The notes under the pieces were generated by a model, which worked only from the letters and a program-made list of their open reading frames with translations, was not told the origin of the DNA and ran no database searches. Source: Sphingobacterium daejeonense (GTDB taxonomy: Bacteria; Bacteroidota; Bacteroidia; Sphingobacteriales; Sphingobacteriaceae). From it: a stretch of DNA of 64,000 bases. Of this stretch, positions 37,153-46,777 are shown piece by piece; positions within the stretch are counted from its first letter, which is position 1; the number at the start of each line of letters is the position of its first letter. The DNA lies in contig NZ_LR590470.1 of NCBI RefSeq assembly GCF_901472535.1, forward strand, positions 1,054,001-1,118,000, read 5' to 3'. The position numbers and the translations under genes are program-made.

Positions 37153-37752
37153 GTGGAATGGATAGATGATCCGCGTAAAATGCTGGATAGGCTTGATTCC
37201 CTTTCTTTGTATGATATAGCAATTTTGGATGTCATGCTGCCTCATATGAATGGGTTTAAGCTAGCAGAATTGTTCTTTTCATCACATCCCAAACTTTCTA
37301 TCCTTTTTCTAACAGCCAAAGATCAAAAAATCGATAAGTTAACAGGCTTAAAGATCGGAGCCGATGATTATATGACCAAGCCCTGCGATCCAGAAGAGCT
37401 GACCTTACGTCTCCACAATATTATAAAAAGAACAAAAATCCAACCGGCATTGCATCAGATCATTTCTATAGGTACTTATACTTTTGACCAAGAAAAAATG
37501 CTATTAATACACCCTCAAAGCGGTACGGTCCAACTAACTGAAAGAGAAAACAAATTGCTTTCTTATCTTATTCAGCACAAAAACCAACTGATTGCAAGAG
37601 ATGATATATTAAGGGAAGTATGGCAAAGCAATGACTTCTTTGCAGGTAGAAGCATGGATGTGTTTATTTCTCGACTGAGGAAGTATTTGCAGAAAGATGA
37701 TAAATTAAGTATTCAATCAATAAGAGGAATAGGCTTTAAAGTGAGGTTTTGA
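37153..37752 (+). CDS. OmpR-family response regulator, N-terminally truncated
   Basis: 199 residues. The receiver domain lacks its first ~30 residues: there is no acidic pair before the phosphorylation site, which itself is present (AILDVMLPHMNGFKLAELF). The rest of the receiver (FLTAKDQKIDKLTGLKIGAD, MTKPCDPEELTLRLHNII with the conserved Lys) and the winged-helix DNA-binding domain (VQLTERENKLLSYLIQHKNQ, GRSMDVFISRLRKYL, IQSIRGIGFKVRF) are complete. No in-frame start upstream supplies the missing part and no histidine kinase is nearby, so this is probably a 5'-deleted relic or damaged by an indel further upstream. Confidence 0.75.
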   Translation: MEWIDDPRKMLDRLDSLSLYDIAILDVMLPHMNGFKLAELFFSSHPKLSILFLTAKDQKIDKLTGLKIGADDYMTKPCDPEELTLRLHNIIKRTKIQPALHQIISIGTYTFDQEKMLLIHPQSGTVQLTERENKLLSYLIQHKNQLIARDDILREVWQSNDFFAGRSMDVFISRLRKYLQKDDKLSIQSIRGIGFKVRF

Positions 37753-37868
37753 AAAGCTATTTTAATCTTTCTTGCTTTCTCACTAAAAACATTCTTGTCC
37801 CTAAATAAAAGCTTTCCCTTTAAACGTATATTTGACACGCTTAATTATTCAATATTACCAGCGGCTCA

Positions 37869-40011
37869 ATGTCTCGTTTTAGATTCATATTTATATTATT
37901 TATTATACTTTCAATTCCAGCTATGGCTATTTCCAAGGAAGAGCTTAATAACTTTGACTTTTCTGTCTTGAAGATTTTTATTGCTTCAAATGTTGATCAG
38001 GAAAGTCAAAAAATAACAAATGAATTCGTTGGCCAAATAAAATAGAAGAAAAACCGAGAAGAGTAAGTTAGTTATTGCTAGGTCCACAACAGAATCACAC
38101 CTTGATTCCGAAAATACCATCTATTTTGAGATATCCCCCGAAATGTCTTCGGATTATGAAATCAGAAATAAAAGAGGCAGCCTTTCTATCATTGCGAAAA
38201 ATAAGGAAACTTTGAAATGGTTGGGATATAATTTAATCTCAATTCTTGGAGATTACCATTTTTTGGAGAATTCTGATTTACCTCCTTCTTACCTTAATTT
38301 CCATACAGTTCATTTTGATTTTCACATGAAATATCGAGAACCGCATCTCTTGCCTAACACAGATGTCAAAATAACGGAAGTATTGCACACTCATAGTGTA
38401 GACAAAGATTGGGGGATTTGGGGACATAATTTAGAAAAGGTATTTGTTGATGGCGTTCCTTTGAAGGCTCGCGCACTCACTCCAAATGGTAGAAACAAAA
38501 ATCAACTATGCTTTTCATCTGAAGAAACTTACAGAGCAGTCGAGACCTTTATAAAAAATCATTATGGAGAAGTAGAAGAGAAAAGGTTTATGATAGCACC
38601 TAATGACAACAAAGTAGTCTGTACATGTGCTAGTTGCAAAAAAAATGGGAACACAAACGAATCTGCTACTCCTGCGGTCTCAAAATTATTAAACAAATTA
38701 GCGAAGACGTTTCCTAAGCATCATTTTTTTACCATTGCATATCATACAACTATTGAAGCTCCAAAAATAAAAATGGAACCTAATACAGGTGTTTTTATCA
38801 GTACGATCAATTTTCCAAAGACAGTGCATATTGACCGCAAAAATCAATCTGTACAAGATTTTTCAAGATTGGTTAAGCAATGGAATAACAAGGTAAATAA
38901 TATTTATATCTGGGAATATATTTCAAATTTTGACGATTATTTATCCCCCTTTCCAGTTTTAGCAAGATTCAAAAATCAACAAAAGTATTTCCATTCCTTA
39001 GTGGTATCCGGATTTTTCTTAAATGGTAGTGGATATGATTATTCTCCATTTGATGATATTAAAACCTTTGTGTTGAGTGCTTTAATGATAAACCCGTCTT
39101 TATCAGTCCAAAAATTGATAAAATCTTATTGTAATAAATTCTACCCTGTTACAGGATCTTTAATTAGTGAATATATCATTGGTCTCGAACAGCAGAATAT
39201 TTCATCAAATAATAACATCAATGTGTATGCTTCCTTTAGGGAAGTTACTACAAGTTACTTAGATCAAGATAGATTTCTATTGTTTTATGAAAAACTAAAC
39301 CAACTGAGGGATAAAGCAAAAGACCAAGAACTGAAAAGCATCGATAAACTATTGACAGCATTAAGCTATACTCGATTGCAGATGTTCTATCATAATGGTC
39401 ATCTGAGTAATGGTTTCTTTAATCTCGTTAATGGCAATTTGGAGGTTTCCAACAAAGTTGAACCCATACTCAACAGATTAAAAGAATATCCAAGATTTGA
39501 ACATTTTGAAAAATATAAAGAGGATGGAGGCTACCTCAATACTTATTTATCAGAATGGGACAGCTTAAAATCAAAACCTCTTATTTCCAATCTGATCCTA
39601 AAAACACAGGTAAGAGAAATAAGTTCGGGACAATTTTTAAAAGAAAGTGTCTTATTATCAGATAATATCCCGGGTTTCACATCAGATTTCCATCAAGGCT
39701 GGCTAATTTTGGGAGAAAATCTGAACATAGAATGCATTTTGAAAATGTACTCTAAATCTTCATCAACAATTGAAATGAAGTTCCTGATCAATGAAAGATT
39801 CAGGATGCTTCATCCTCAAAAAATTGAAATAATCCTTAATGGAAAAGTGATGGAAACTTTTTCAGAAAAGGATTTGACTCAATCAGGGAATACAATGTTG
39901 TTAAAGAAAAAACTAAAAGTAAATAACAAACAAAAACTAGAGGTTAGAATTTATAAAAACTCGACATCTACCAGAGCTTTAATCGCCTGTGATGAGATAC
40001 TTTTATACTAG
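37869..40011 (+). pseudogene. DUF4838-domain glycan-active protein, frameshifted near the N-terminus
   Basis: Begins MSRFRFIFILFIILSIPAMA, a signal peptide. A frameshift near 38045 leads into the long 622-residue frame (38143-40011). The body has the family pattern of GH115/alpha-glucuronidase-like N-terminal fold followed by DUF4838 (pfam16126): LKWLGYNLISILGDYHFL, YHTTIEAPKIKMEPNTGVFI, YIWEYISNFDDYLSPFPVLA, SGFFLNGSGYDYSPFDDIKT. A C-x-x-C pair (VCTCASCKKNG) is notable. It is expected in the periplasm acting on polysaccharide-derived glycans; catalytic activity of DUF4838 proteins is not established. Context (SusCD, oxidoreductase, sulfatases) supports a glycan role. Confidence 0.65.
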
Positions 40012-40050
40012 CCTTTAATTAACCATTATATTAAATTAATTATTTGCCTC

Positions 40051-40224
40051 GTGAAATATCCAGAGTCGACTAAATTAGAAGCAGTTGTTTCTATAGTTTC
40101 CGGTGAATTATACCTGGAAGAAGCAATGTCAAAGTATAATATAAAAGATAAAAGAACAGTGATTATGTGGATGAAAAAATTACTTCCACAAGCACGTAGT
40201 TCTATTTCTTCGTTAAAATCGTAG
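40051..40224 (+). CDS. 57-residue helix-turn-helix (transposase-OrfA-like) protein
   Basis: GTG start at 40051: (V/M)KYPESTKLEAVVSIVSGELY, LEEAMSKYNIKDKRTVIMWM, ending ARSSISSLKS. The pattern (K-x-E-A-V...G...EEAxxKYxIxxxxTVxxWMKK) is that of small HTH proteins related to IS3 OrfA, widespread in Sphingobacteriaceae. It may be a domesticated or residual regulator. It is too short to be a full transposase. Confidence 0.45.
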   Translation: MKYPESTKLEAVVSIVSGELYLEEAMSKYNIKDKRTVIMWMKKLLPQARSSISSLKS

Positions 40225-40402
40225 TTATATATTTAACTTAAGATCCATTATTACCTTCCTAATACCTTTCTAGCTATTTCAATTTCATAGCTATACTCTT
40301 CACCTAACCCCTTATAATTCATATTAACTGCCGTTAACTTAATAAAAACTTAACCACATGTTAATTTTAAAAATATCAAATTTACTATAGTTTTTACCCC
40401 CT

Positions 40403-40801
40403 ATGAATTATAAACTGAAATCTGATATTGAGATATGGCAAGCCTGCAAGCAGGATGATGTAAATGCGTATAATGAATTGTTTGATAGATATGCCAAGAT
40501 TCTTTATCGGCAGGCTGTATCCTATGTGAAAAGTGAAACCGCTGCTGAAAACCTGGTCATAAATCTTCTGTTGCAAATTTGGGAAGACAGAAATAACTCA
40601 AATCTTAGTATGGGTAAAAATGTTAGAGCTTACCTCATGCTGTCAATGAGAAACCAAATTATCGATTATATCCAAAATCATATTTCCGGTTTAAAAATAA
40701 TAGACTTCAGCGAAGAAAATATCAAGATTGAATCAAATAGAACTGATTATAGGATTAATGAGGTAGGAATGGAAAGTTTTTATAAGTGGTTATATAGTTA
40801 G
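40403..40801 (+). CDS. ECF sigma factor, truncated after region 2
   Basis: 132 residues. Region 2 is good: DIEIWQACKQDDVNAYNELF, FDRYAKILYRQAVSYVKSET, AENLVINLLLQIWEDRNN, and RAYLMLSMRNQIIDYI. After ~110 residues it diverges and stops (ESFYKWLYS) with no region 4, so it cannot bind a -35 element in the normal way. It is followed immediately by a FecR-like N-terminal remnant. It probably once formed an ECF/FecR pair regulating a TonB receptor. Confidence 0.65.
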   Translation: MNYKLKSDIEIWQACKQDDVNAYNELFDRYAKILYRQAVSYVKSETAAENLVINLLLQIWEDRNNSNLSMGKNVRAYLMLSMRNQIIDYIQNHISGLKIIDFSEENIKIESNRTDYRINEVGMESFYKWLYS

Positions 40802-40809
40802 TTTTTTAA

Positions 40810-41092
40810 ATGGAAACCCAAAAAAAGACATCTTTTAAAGCGATTTTTAGATGGGCAATGTTCCATTTTGGAGGAACTTCAGGTCGATAGATTGCTTGGA
40901 ACAGAAGAAGGAAGATCTTTTTTCAGAGGATATATGTTAGAGCTTGATTTGGAAGCAGGCTTATATAAGATGAAAGGCATTAATGAAAAAGATCTTGACA
41001 ATAGAGTTCTTCAGTGGAAATCAAAACTCAATGAAGCTATTAATCCCAAAAAAAGACCAAATCGTCAGAACCCAATTAATAGGTTTCCTTAA
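40810..41092 (+). pseudogene. FecR-like anti-sigma N-terminal remnant, frameshifted
   Basis: ATG at 40810; dropping one A from the A-run at ~40819 gives METQKRHLLKRFLDGQCSIL, then EELQVDRLLGTEEGRSFF and WKSKLNEAINPKKRPNRQN, the cytoplasmic three-helix part of FecR-type anti-sigma factors (R-x-L-x-G-x-x-x-x-E-E). It stops at 41092 without membrane segment or periplasmic domain. Together with the truncated sigma this is a dead or minimal regulatory pair. Confidence 0.45.
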
Positions 41093-41223
41093 AAAAAGTA
41101 AGGCGCTGGACCCAATCCCTTATGAGGAAATTCGCTGCAAGGTAGTGGACTTAATTTATTTTTTTGCTGAATTCTTAAGCAATTTTGGTAAATTAACTTC
41201 ATAACCTAAAACAGCCATTATAA

Positions 41224-42507
41224 ATGAAAAGAAAAGATTTCTTGAAGAGTGCTGCAGTTCTAGCGGGCTCATCCATTTTATTTCGTGCGGAAGCATTTGC
41301 AAATCAAAATTCACCATTGAAAATCGGCTTGATTGGCGCCAATGGAATGGGTTGGTCAAATCTGAATGCTATTTTGAAATTAGATAATGTGACCTGTACA
41401 GCACTTTGTGATGTTGATGAAAATGTGCTCAACAAAAGAACTGCTGAACTAGAACAAAAAAATATCAAAACGAAAAAATATATAGATTATAAGGATCTTC
41501 TAAAAGATAAAAATGTTGATGCTGTTATCATAGGGACGCCAGATCATTGGCATTGTATGATAATGGTTGATGCTGTCAAGGCCGGAAAGCACGTTTATGT
41601 AGAGAAGCCGTTAGGTAATTCCATCAAAGAATGTGAGATTATGTTGGCGGCAGACAAAAAATATAACAAAGTTGTACAGGTTGGCCAATGGCAACGCAGT
41701 CAACAGCATTTTAGAGATGCAATGGACTTTGTACACAGTGGGAAATTAGGCAAAATCAGATCGGTTAAAGCTTGGGCGTACCAAGGATGGATGAAAAGCA
41801 TTCCTGTAAAACCAGATTCTGCAGCTCCAGCAGGTGTTCATTATGATAAATGGTTAGGACCCGCAACAACAAGACCATTTAATCCAAATCGTTTCCATTT
41901 TGATTTCAGATGGTTCTGGGATTATGCTGGCGGATTAATGACTGACTGGGGCGTCCATATGTTAGATTTCGCGCTTATAGGTATGAAGGTGTCTGACCCG
42001 GTATCTATTATGGCAACGGGAGGAAAATTCGCTTATCCCGAGGATGCTGCCGAAACCCCAGATTCATTGACAACCGTTTTTGCATTTGATGATTTTTATC
42101 TCCAATGGGAACAAGCTACTGGAATTGATCTAGGACCTTATGGCAAAGATCACGGTGTGTCTTTCATCGGAAACAATGGAACATTGGTAGTCAATAGAGG
42201 TGGTTGGGAAGTAATCCCTGAAAAGGGGAGGATGGAAGCCGTAGCACATCAACCCTCAAAAGACGATGGTCTATTCAAACATATGGAAAACTTTGTGTCT
42301 GCTATCAGAACCAATGACAAAAGTAAATTAAATGCCCCAGTTGAAGCTGGAGCACATATCGCTATCCTCTCGCAAATGGGTAACATTGCATACCGAACTG
42401 GAAAGAAAATTTATTGGGACAAGAATAAAAAGCAATTTACAGATGAAGAAGCTAATACTTATCTGGCCGCCAAATACAATAATGGTTATAAATTGCCAAC
42501 CGTTTAA
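41224..42507 (+). CDS. Gfo/Idh/MocA-family oxidoreductase, exported
   Basis: 427 residues. A Tat-like leader (MKRKDFLKSAAVLAGSSILF) precedes the Rossmann domain: LKIGLIGANGMGWSN (NAD(P)-binding), ALCDVDEN, and the EKP motif VYVEKPLGNSIKE with its catalytic Lys. The C-terminal sugar-binding domain (WLGPATTRPFNPNRFHFDFR, WDYAGGLMTDWGVHMLDFAL) follows. This subfamily is common in glycan-utilisation loci and typically oxidises or reduces sugar or inositol derivatives in the periplasm. Intact; a terminator follows at 42518. Confidence 0.88.
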   Translation: MKRKDFLKSAAVLAGSSILFRAEAFANQNSPLKIGLIGANGMGWSNLNAILKLDNVTCTALCDVDENVLNKRTAELEQKNIKTKKYIDYKDLLKDKNVDAVIIGTPDHWHCMIMVDAVKAGKHVYVEKPLGNSIKECEIMLAADKKYNKVVQVGQWQRSQQHFRDAMDFVHSGKLGKIRSVKAWAYQGWMKSIPVKPDSAAPAGVHYDKWLGPATTRPFNPNRFHFDFRWFWDYAGGLMTDWGVHMLDFALIGMKVSDPVSIMATGGKFAYPEDAAETPDSLTTVFAFDDFYLQWEQATGIDLGPYGKDHGVSFIGNNGTLVVNRGGWEVIPEKGRMEAVAHQPSKDDGLFKHMENFVSAIRTNDKSKLNAPVEAGAHIAILSQMGNIAYRTGKKIYWDKNKKQFTDEEANTYLAAKYNNGYKLPTV

Positions 42508-42517
42508 TCAAGAAAAT

Positions 42518-42555
42518 AAGAAGCCCCAAAAATCATTTGGGGCTTCTTATTTTTA
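42518..42555. terminator. bidirectional intrinsic terminator
   Basis: AAGAAGCCCCAAA / AATCA / TTTGGGGCTTCTT plus a T-rich tail, between the convergent oxidoreductase and permease genes. Confidence 0.85.
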
Positions 42556-44955
42556 TTCTTCTCTTATTTTTTCTATTGGATTAAAACGCGTTGTTCTGAC
42601 TAAAATCAGAAACATCAAAACACTTAATAGGAAAGTCAATAATATGACCGGACCTAGAAATGTAAATACGGAGAGGTCTACTCTAAACTCATAATTCTCT
42701 AACCATATTTTCATTAACAAATAACTAATTGGAACAGCGAACAAAATTGAACAGATAAAAATTATATAGTATTCTTTGGAGAATAAAACCAATAGATCAT
42801 AAAGGGTAGCTCCCAATATTTTCCTCATTCCTACCTCCTTGTTGCGAGATTTTATTGCCAAAGAAACTAAGCCAGAAATCCCCAGACAAACAATCAACAA
42901 TGAAATAAAAGTTGCTGAAATTGAAGCCTTCTGTAACTTGAGTTCCGTTTCATACATCTTCCTGATGCTGTCGTCGATGAATTGATATTGAAATGGTGAA
43001 TCAGGCATCAACTCTTTCCAACGTTTCTCCAATTTATCAACTGAATTAGCAATAGAACCAGCTTCTAGTCGGATATTAAAGTATCTAAAGATAGTATTAT
43101 GTGAAACATTCGTCCAGATAATAGGAGTATTCGCTGAATGCATAGAGTTAGCTATGAAATTTTCTGTAACTCCAGTAACTATCGCCGGTTCATCGTTGTC
43201 TAGAAATATATTTTTCCCAATTATTTCATCTACAGATTTGAAACCTAAACTCTGAACTGCCTGTCTATTCAAAACTATTTCTTTCAACCTATTACTGTCT
43301 ACAATATTATTGCTGAAAAATTTGCCAGCTACCATTGGAATTTCATAAGTTATTCCATATTGCGAATCTGAAGTAATCATTTGCGATGCAATTGGATTTT
43401 GATTGCCGCTGGTTGAAGAAATAGTAGTTCTTCCTACAATATTATTAGGAGTTTCATAAGAAAGACTAATATTTTTGATCTCATTAAGCTCTGTCAATTC
43501 CTTCTGAATGGTCTGCATTTTTTGAACACCTTCAACAGACCAATCTCTAGGAACTTGAACGGTTAGTAAATAGTCTTTTTTGTATCCCATATCTCCATTG
43601 ATAAATAAATTGATCTGCTTGGAGATAATAAGGGTAGAAGTTAAGATGATGATAGCAACGCTAAACTGAATAAATAATAGTACTTTCCTAACCTCATTTT
43701 TCTTGTTGACTCTGTTCAGTTGTAACTTCACTGAATTTAGAATTCCATTTTTTGATAATTTCAGTGCAGGATAAATTCCAGATAGTATACCTATCAAAAA
43801 AGTCAAAATAAATAGGGCACCATAGAAATATACAGGCAATTCATTTAAATTAGGTAGGTTCCGCATGAAAATATTTTCAAATACTGGTTTGACCAACATA
43901 TAAACCGGAAGACAAAATAAAATGACAACAAACACCAAAACGATATATTCAATCAATAACTGTTTGGCAATTTGTGAAGACTGTGCACCCATGATTTTCC
44001 GGACTCCAATTTCTTTGAGTCGACTTATATTCTGACCTATACTGAAATTTATAAAATTGATAATTGCCATCAAAAGGATAAATCCCGATATATAAATCAA
44101 TATCTTGATCATTTTCTTAACAGCAGCATTATTGTCATCCAGATAATAGGAAGATAAAGGATTGATTTGCGGGCCATAGTTTTTTGAAAACTCAGGATCC
44201 ATATTTTTATTTACCAATTCATTAATGGGATTAATTAATTGACCGGGTTTTACACCTTCTCTTAATTCCAAAAACCCAGCAATATAGATGTTCTCCCAAC
44301 TATCGATGTTTCTTCCGAAATATTTTTCAGAAGCAATGGGTAAAAATATATCACTTTGCATAGCAGGAGTAAGTTCAAGTACCGAATTCTGCAACTGAGG
44401 CTTGATGACCCCAGTAACAACAAAATCATGTCTATCCCCCCTGAAATTGCTGATTTTAATATTTTTTCCCAGTACGTGTGTATTCCCAAAATACTTAAGG
44501 GCAGCCTTCTCAGTTAATACCACACTGAAAGGATCTTCTAAGGCAGTTTTAGGATTTCCTTCATAAAGATCAAATCCAAACATAGATAATAGGGTAGGGT
44601 CTCCTAATGATACACCTTCCTCAAAATTATCTGAACCATTTGAAATAATGCATGTAAGGCCATCTAGACGGTAATAATTGGCTACTAATTGTGGATATTC
44701 TTCATGCAAAGCTTTTGGCAAAGCTCCAATAGTGGTCAGTGGTAAACCAATGCCTTCAGTTTTATAGGTGCTTTGTAGGATGTATTGCTGGTCTTTGTTT
44801 CTCAATTGCGTGTTTACTTGATAGGCATCCCAAATGAATGCTCCTACCAACATAATAAACGTCACTCCACAGACCAACCCAATGAGGTTAATGGTGTTCT
44901 GAAGCTTTCTCTTAGAAATGTTTCTCCATGCAATTTTGAAATAATGCCAGTTCAT
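42553..44955 (-). CDS. FtsX/MacB-type ABC transporter permease
   Basis: 800 residues, intact. TM1 at ~20-42 (NTINLIGLVCGVTFIMLVGA), a large periplasmic MacB-like domain, three TMs at ~285-420 (FTS: LLIEYIVLVFVVILFCLPVY), the typical junction RKVLLFIQFSVAIIILTSTL, a second periplasmic domain, and three C-terminal TMs (SLLIVCLGISGLVSLAIKSR ... KEVGMRKILGATLYDLLVLF). This is the duplicated FtsX architecture found throughout Bacteroidota. No ATPase gene is adjacent, so it must pair with one elsewhere. Its substrate is unknown. Confidence 0.88.
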   Translation of the reverse strand: MNWHYFKIAWRNISKRKLQNTINLIGLVCGVTFIMLVGAFIWDAYQVNTQLRNKDQQYILQSTYKTEGIGLPLTTIGALPKALHEEYPQLVANYYRLDGLTCIISNGSDNFEEGVSLGDPTLLSMFGFDLYEGNPKTALEDPFSVVLTEKAALKYFGNTHVLGKNIKISNFRGDRHDFVVTGVIKPQLQNSVLELTPAMQSDIFLPIASEKYFGRNIDSWENIYIAGFLELREGVKPGQLINPINELVNKNMDPEFSKNYGPQINPLSSYYLDDNNAAVKKMIKILIYISGFILLMAIINFINFSIGQNISRLKEIGVRKIMGAQSSQIAKQLLIEYIVLVFVVILFCLPVYMLVKPVFENIFMRNLPNLNELPVYFYGALFILTFLIGILSGIYPALKLSKNGILNSVKLQLNRVNKKNEVRKVLLFIQFSVAIIILTSTLIISKQINLFINGDMGYKKDYLLTVQVPRDWSVEGVQKMQTIQKELTELNEIKNISLSYETPNNIVGRTTISSTSGNQNPIASQMITSDSQYGITYEIPMVAGKFFSNNIVDSNRLKEIVLNRQAVQSLGFKSVDEIIGKNIFLDNDEPAIVTGVTENFIANSMHSANTPIIWTNVSHNTIFRYFNIRLEAGSIANSVDKLEKRWKELMPDSPFQYQFIDDSIRKMYETELKLQKASISATFISLLIVCLGISGLVSLAIKSRNKEVGMRKILGATLYDLLVLFSKEYYIIFICSILFAVPISYLLMKIWLENYEFRVDLSVFTFLGPVILLTFLLSVLMFLILVRTTRFNPIEKIREE

Positions 44956-45066
44956 TGAATTATCTATATGGACCTAAATTTTGAATTAAATTTCTATATG
45001 CAATTTATTCGCCGAATATTTAAGCCGTTGATGTTAAATTAGTTGTGAGTTTTTAAATTCCGAACA

Positions 45067-45103
45067 TGTCCATTAACGAACATTTGTTGTCCGAAAATGG
45101 ACA
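45067..45103. other. short inverted repeat upstream of terminator
   Basis: TGTCCATT ... AATGGACA, an 8-bp inverted repeat with a 21-nt loop that itself contains AACGAACATTTGTTGTCC. It adjoins the terminator at 45105. Role unknown. Confidence 0.4.
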
Positions 45104-45104
45104 T

Positions 45105-45133
45105 AAAAAAACCGGCATTAGCCGGCTTTTTTT
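45105..45133. terminator. intrinsic terminator after susD
   Basis: AAAAAAACCGGC / ATTA / GCCGGCTTTTTTT; works in both directions, 10 bp beyond the SusD stop. Confidence 0.85.
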
Positions 45134-45142
45134 ATCCTTTTT

Positions 45143-46777
45143 TTACAACTTTTTATTTTCAACATCCCACCATAATCTAGTTCCGCCATTATCAGGGCCT
45201 CCTAACATCTTAACAGCGTCATTGACTGCTGTGCTATTGCTGTTATATTCTCTTTCTGGGTATGGCATTCTCCTGATTCCAGGAACCGTTGGAATCGTGT
45301 TATTACTGTAATTCACTACCACAGGGAATACCAATGGATAACCTGATCTACGATATTCTGCCCAGGCTTCATCACCATCAGGAAACATAGAAATCCATTT
45401 TTGTGTAATTATCCTTTCCAATTTACGGTCCTTGCTGTCAGCCTCATTCCACTGAATAGTAATCGTGCTCAATAGGGGAGATCCTTCCTTAATATCATTT
45501 TGACCTGCTTTTACAGCTTTGGGGTCAATATAAGGTTTCGGTTTTCGAGTAGAATTGCTCTTGTAAGCACTTGACTGAGCCCCCAAACCGTACATCTCAA
45601 AAGAACGGTCGATTCCATTCTCATAATTTGTTTTTGCATCTCCGGCATTTGTCCAACCCCGAAGTGCAGCCTCCGCTTTTAAGAACCAAGCTTCTGATGA
45701 AACCATTAACTGCATCTTATTTGGTAATGGAAGTAATTTGGAATAATTGTCATACCTGCTCTTGGCATCAATCTCAATTCCTGAACGTATACCTTTAAAT
45801 TGTCCCTGCACTGCTTCATCTGTTGCTTTAGCAAAAAGTTTTCCAAGCCGCGGATCTTCATATCCACCTAAGATAGATTCAATATTAGCATGCATTCTTG
45901 TATCGCTCCATGTCGTGGTTATGATGTTCAATGGATGGTCTGTGCTTAATTTAATAAAACAATTATCACCCACTGTTTCCATTAAACCTCCATTTGCAGG
46001 ATTTAAAGCTTTTTCTCCCTCTGCTTTTGCCAAAGTGGGATCTTTATAAACAATTCGCAATGCTAATCTTAATCGCAAGGTATTGGCAAATTTCAACCAT
46101 TGATCATAATTGTTCGATGCATAAGCCAGATCTGATTTTTTCATTGCAGCAGAAACTTCCTTGCCCTTTAAAGATTTGAATACAGTTGTTGCACTGTCAA
46201 GGTCTTTAAAGAAATTTTTATAAGCATCTTCTTGAGAATCATATAGAATTTGATCATTCTCATCTGGAGCATTGTATTTACTATAGATAATTGGTCCTAC
46301 CTTATCAGAGGTTCTGTGCATGGCCGAAACTTTCAGAACTTTGGCAAAGGCAAAAATATCCTGCATTTTTTCATCAGCCCTAGTCAGTGTTTCAACCCTA
46401 TATAATGGGTTCATCGCGCGGATATAACGATCCACCCATAATGAAGAATACCACCCCGGAACTAAGGCATACGTTAGGTTGTTTGCATTGCCAACAAAAG
46501 GTGCTTCCGCTGCCAAATATCCACCATATGCATCACTCGTCAAGTTTATAGATGCTTGGTATTCACCAACATTTTCAGGAAGAATAGCGCGTTGTGCCTG
46601 TGCCAAAAATGAGGCAACTAGAGCAAAATCTCCCATTGCCTCTTCGTCAGTTACTCCTGCTGGATTCGTATTTAATTCTGTGAAATCTTTTGTACAACTA
46701 ATGGTCAAGAAAAATGCACTTAACAAGATTCCCGACAAGGTATAATAGGTTTTAAATTTTTTCATCTTCATTCTCAA
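45143..46777 (-). CDS. SusD/RagB-like outer-membrane lipoprotein
   Basis: 544 residues; the real start is either 46777 or the internal ATG at 46765 (MKKFKTYYTLSGILLSAFFL). Lipobox TISC with Cys ~28, then KDFTELNTNPAGVTDEEAMG, the hallmark opening of the SusD-like 2 family. Family features include SAMHRTSDKVGPIIYSKYNA, WLKFANTLRLRLALRIV, SSEAWFLKAEAALRGWTNAG, IITQKWISMFPDGDEAWAEY and GYPLVFP. It binds a glycan (or peptide) and caps the SusC transporter. It follows the SusC gene on the same strand by a few bases. Confidence 0.92.
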   Translation of the reverse strand: MRMKMKKFKTYYTLSGILLSAFFLTISCTKDFTELNTNPAGVTDEEAMGDFALVASFLAQAQRAILPENVGEYQASINLTSDAYGGYLAAEAPFVGNANNLTYALVPGWYSSLWVDRYIRAMNPLYRVETLTRADEKMQDIFAFAKVLKVSAMHRTSDKVGPIIYSKYNAPDENDQILYDSQEDAYKNFFKDLDSATTVFKSLKGKEVSAAMKKSDLAYASNNYDQWLKFANTLRLRLALRIVYKDPTLAKAEGEKALNPANGGLMETVGDNCFIKLSTDHPLNIITTTWSDTRMHANIESILGGYEDPRLGKLFAKATDEAVQGQFKGIRSGIEIDAKSRYDNYSKLLPLPNKMQLMVSSEAWFLKAEAALRGWTNAGDAKTNYENGIDRSFEMYGLGAQSSAYKSNSTRKPKPYIDPKAVKAGQNDIKEGSPLLSTITIQWNEADSKDRKLERIITQKWISMFPDGDEAWAEYRRSGYPLVFPVVVNYSNNTIPTVPGIRRMPYPEREYNSNSTAVNDAVKMLGGPDNGGTRLWWDVENKKL

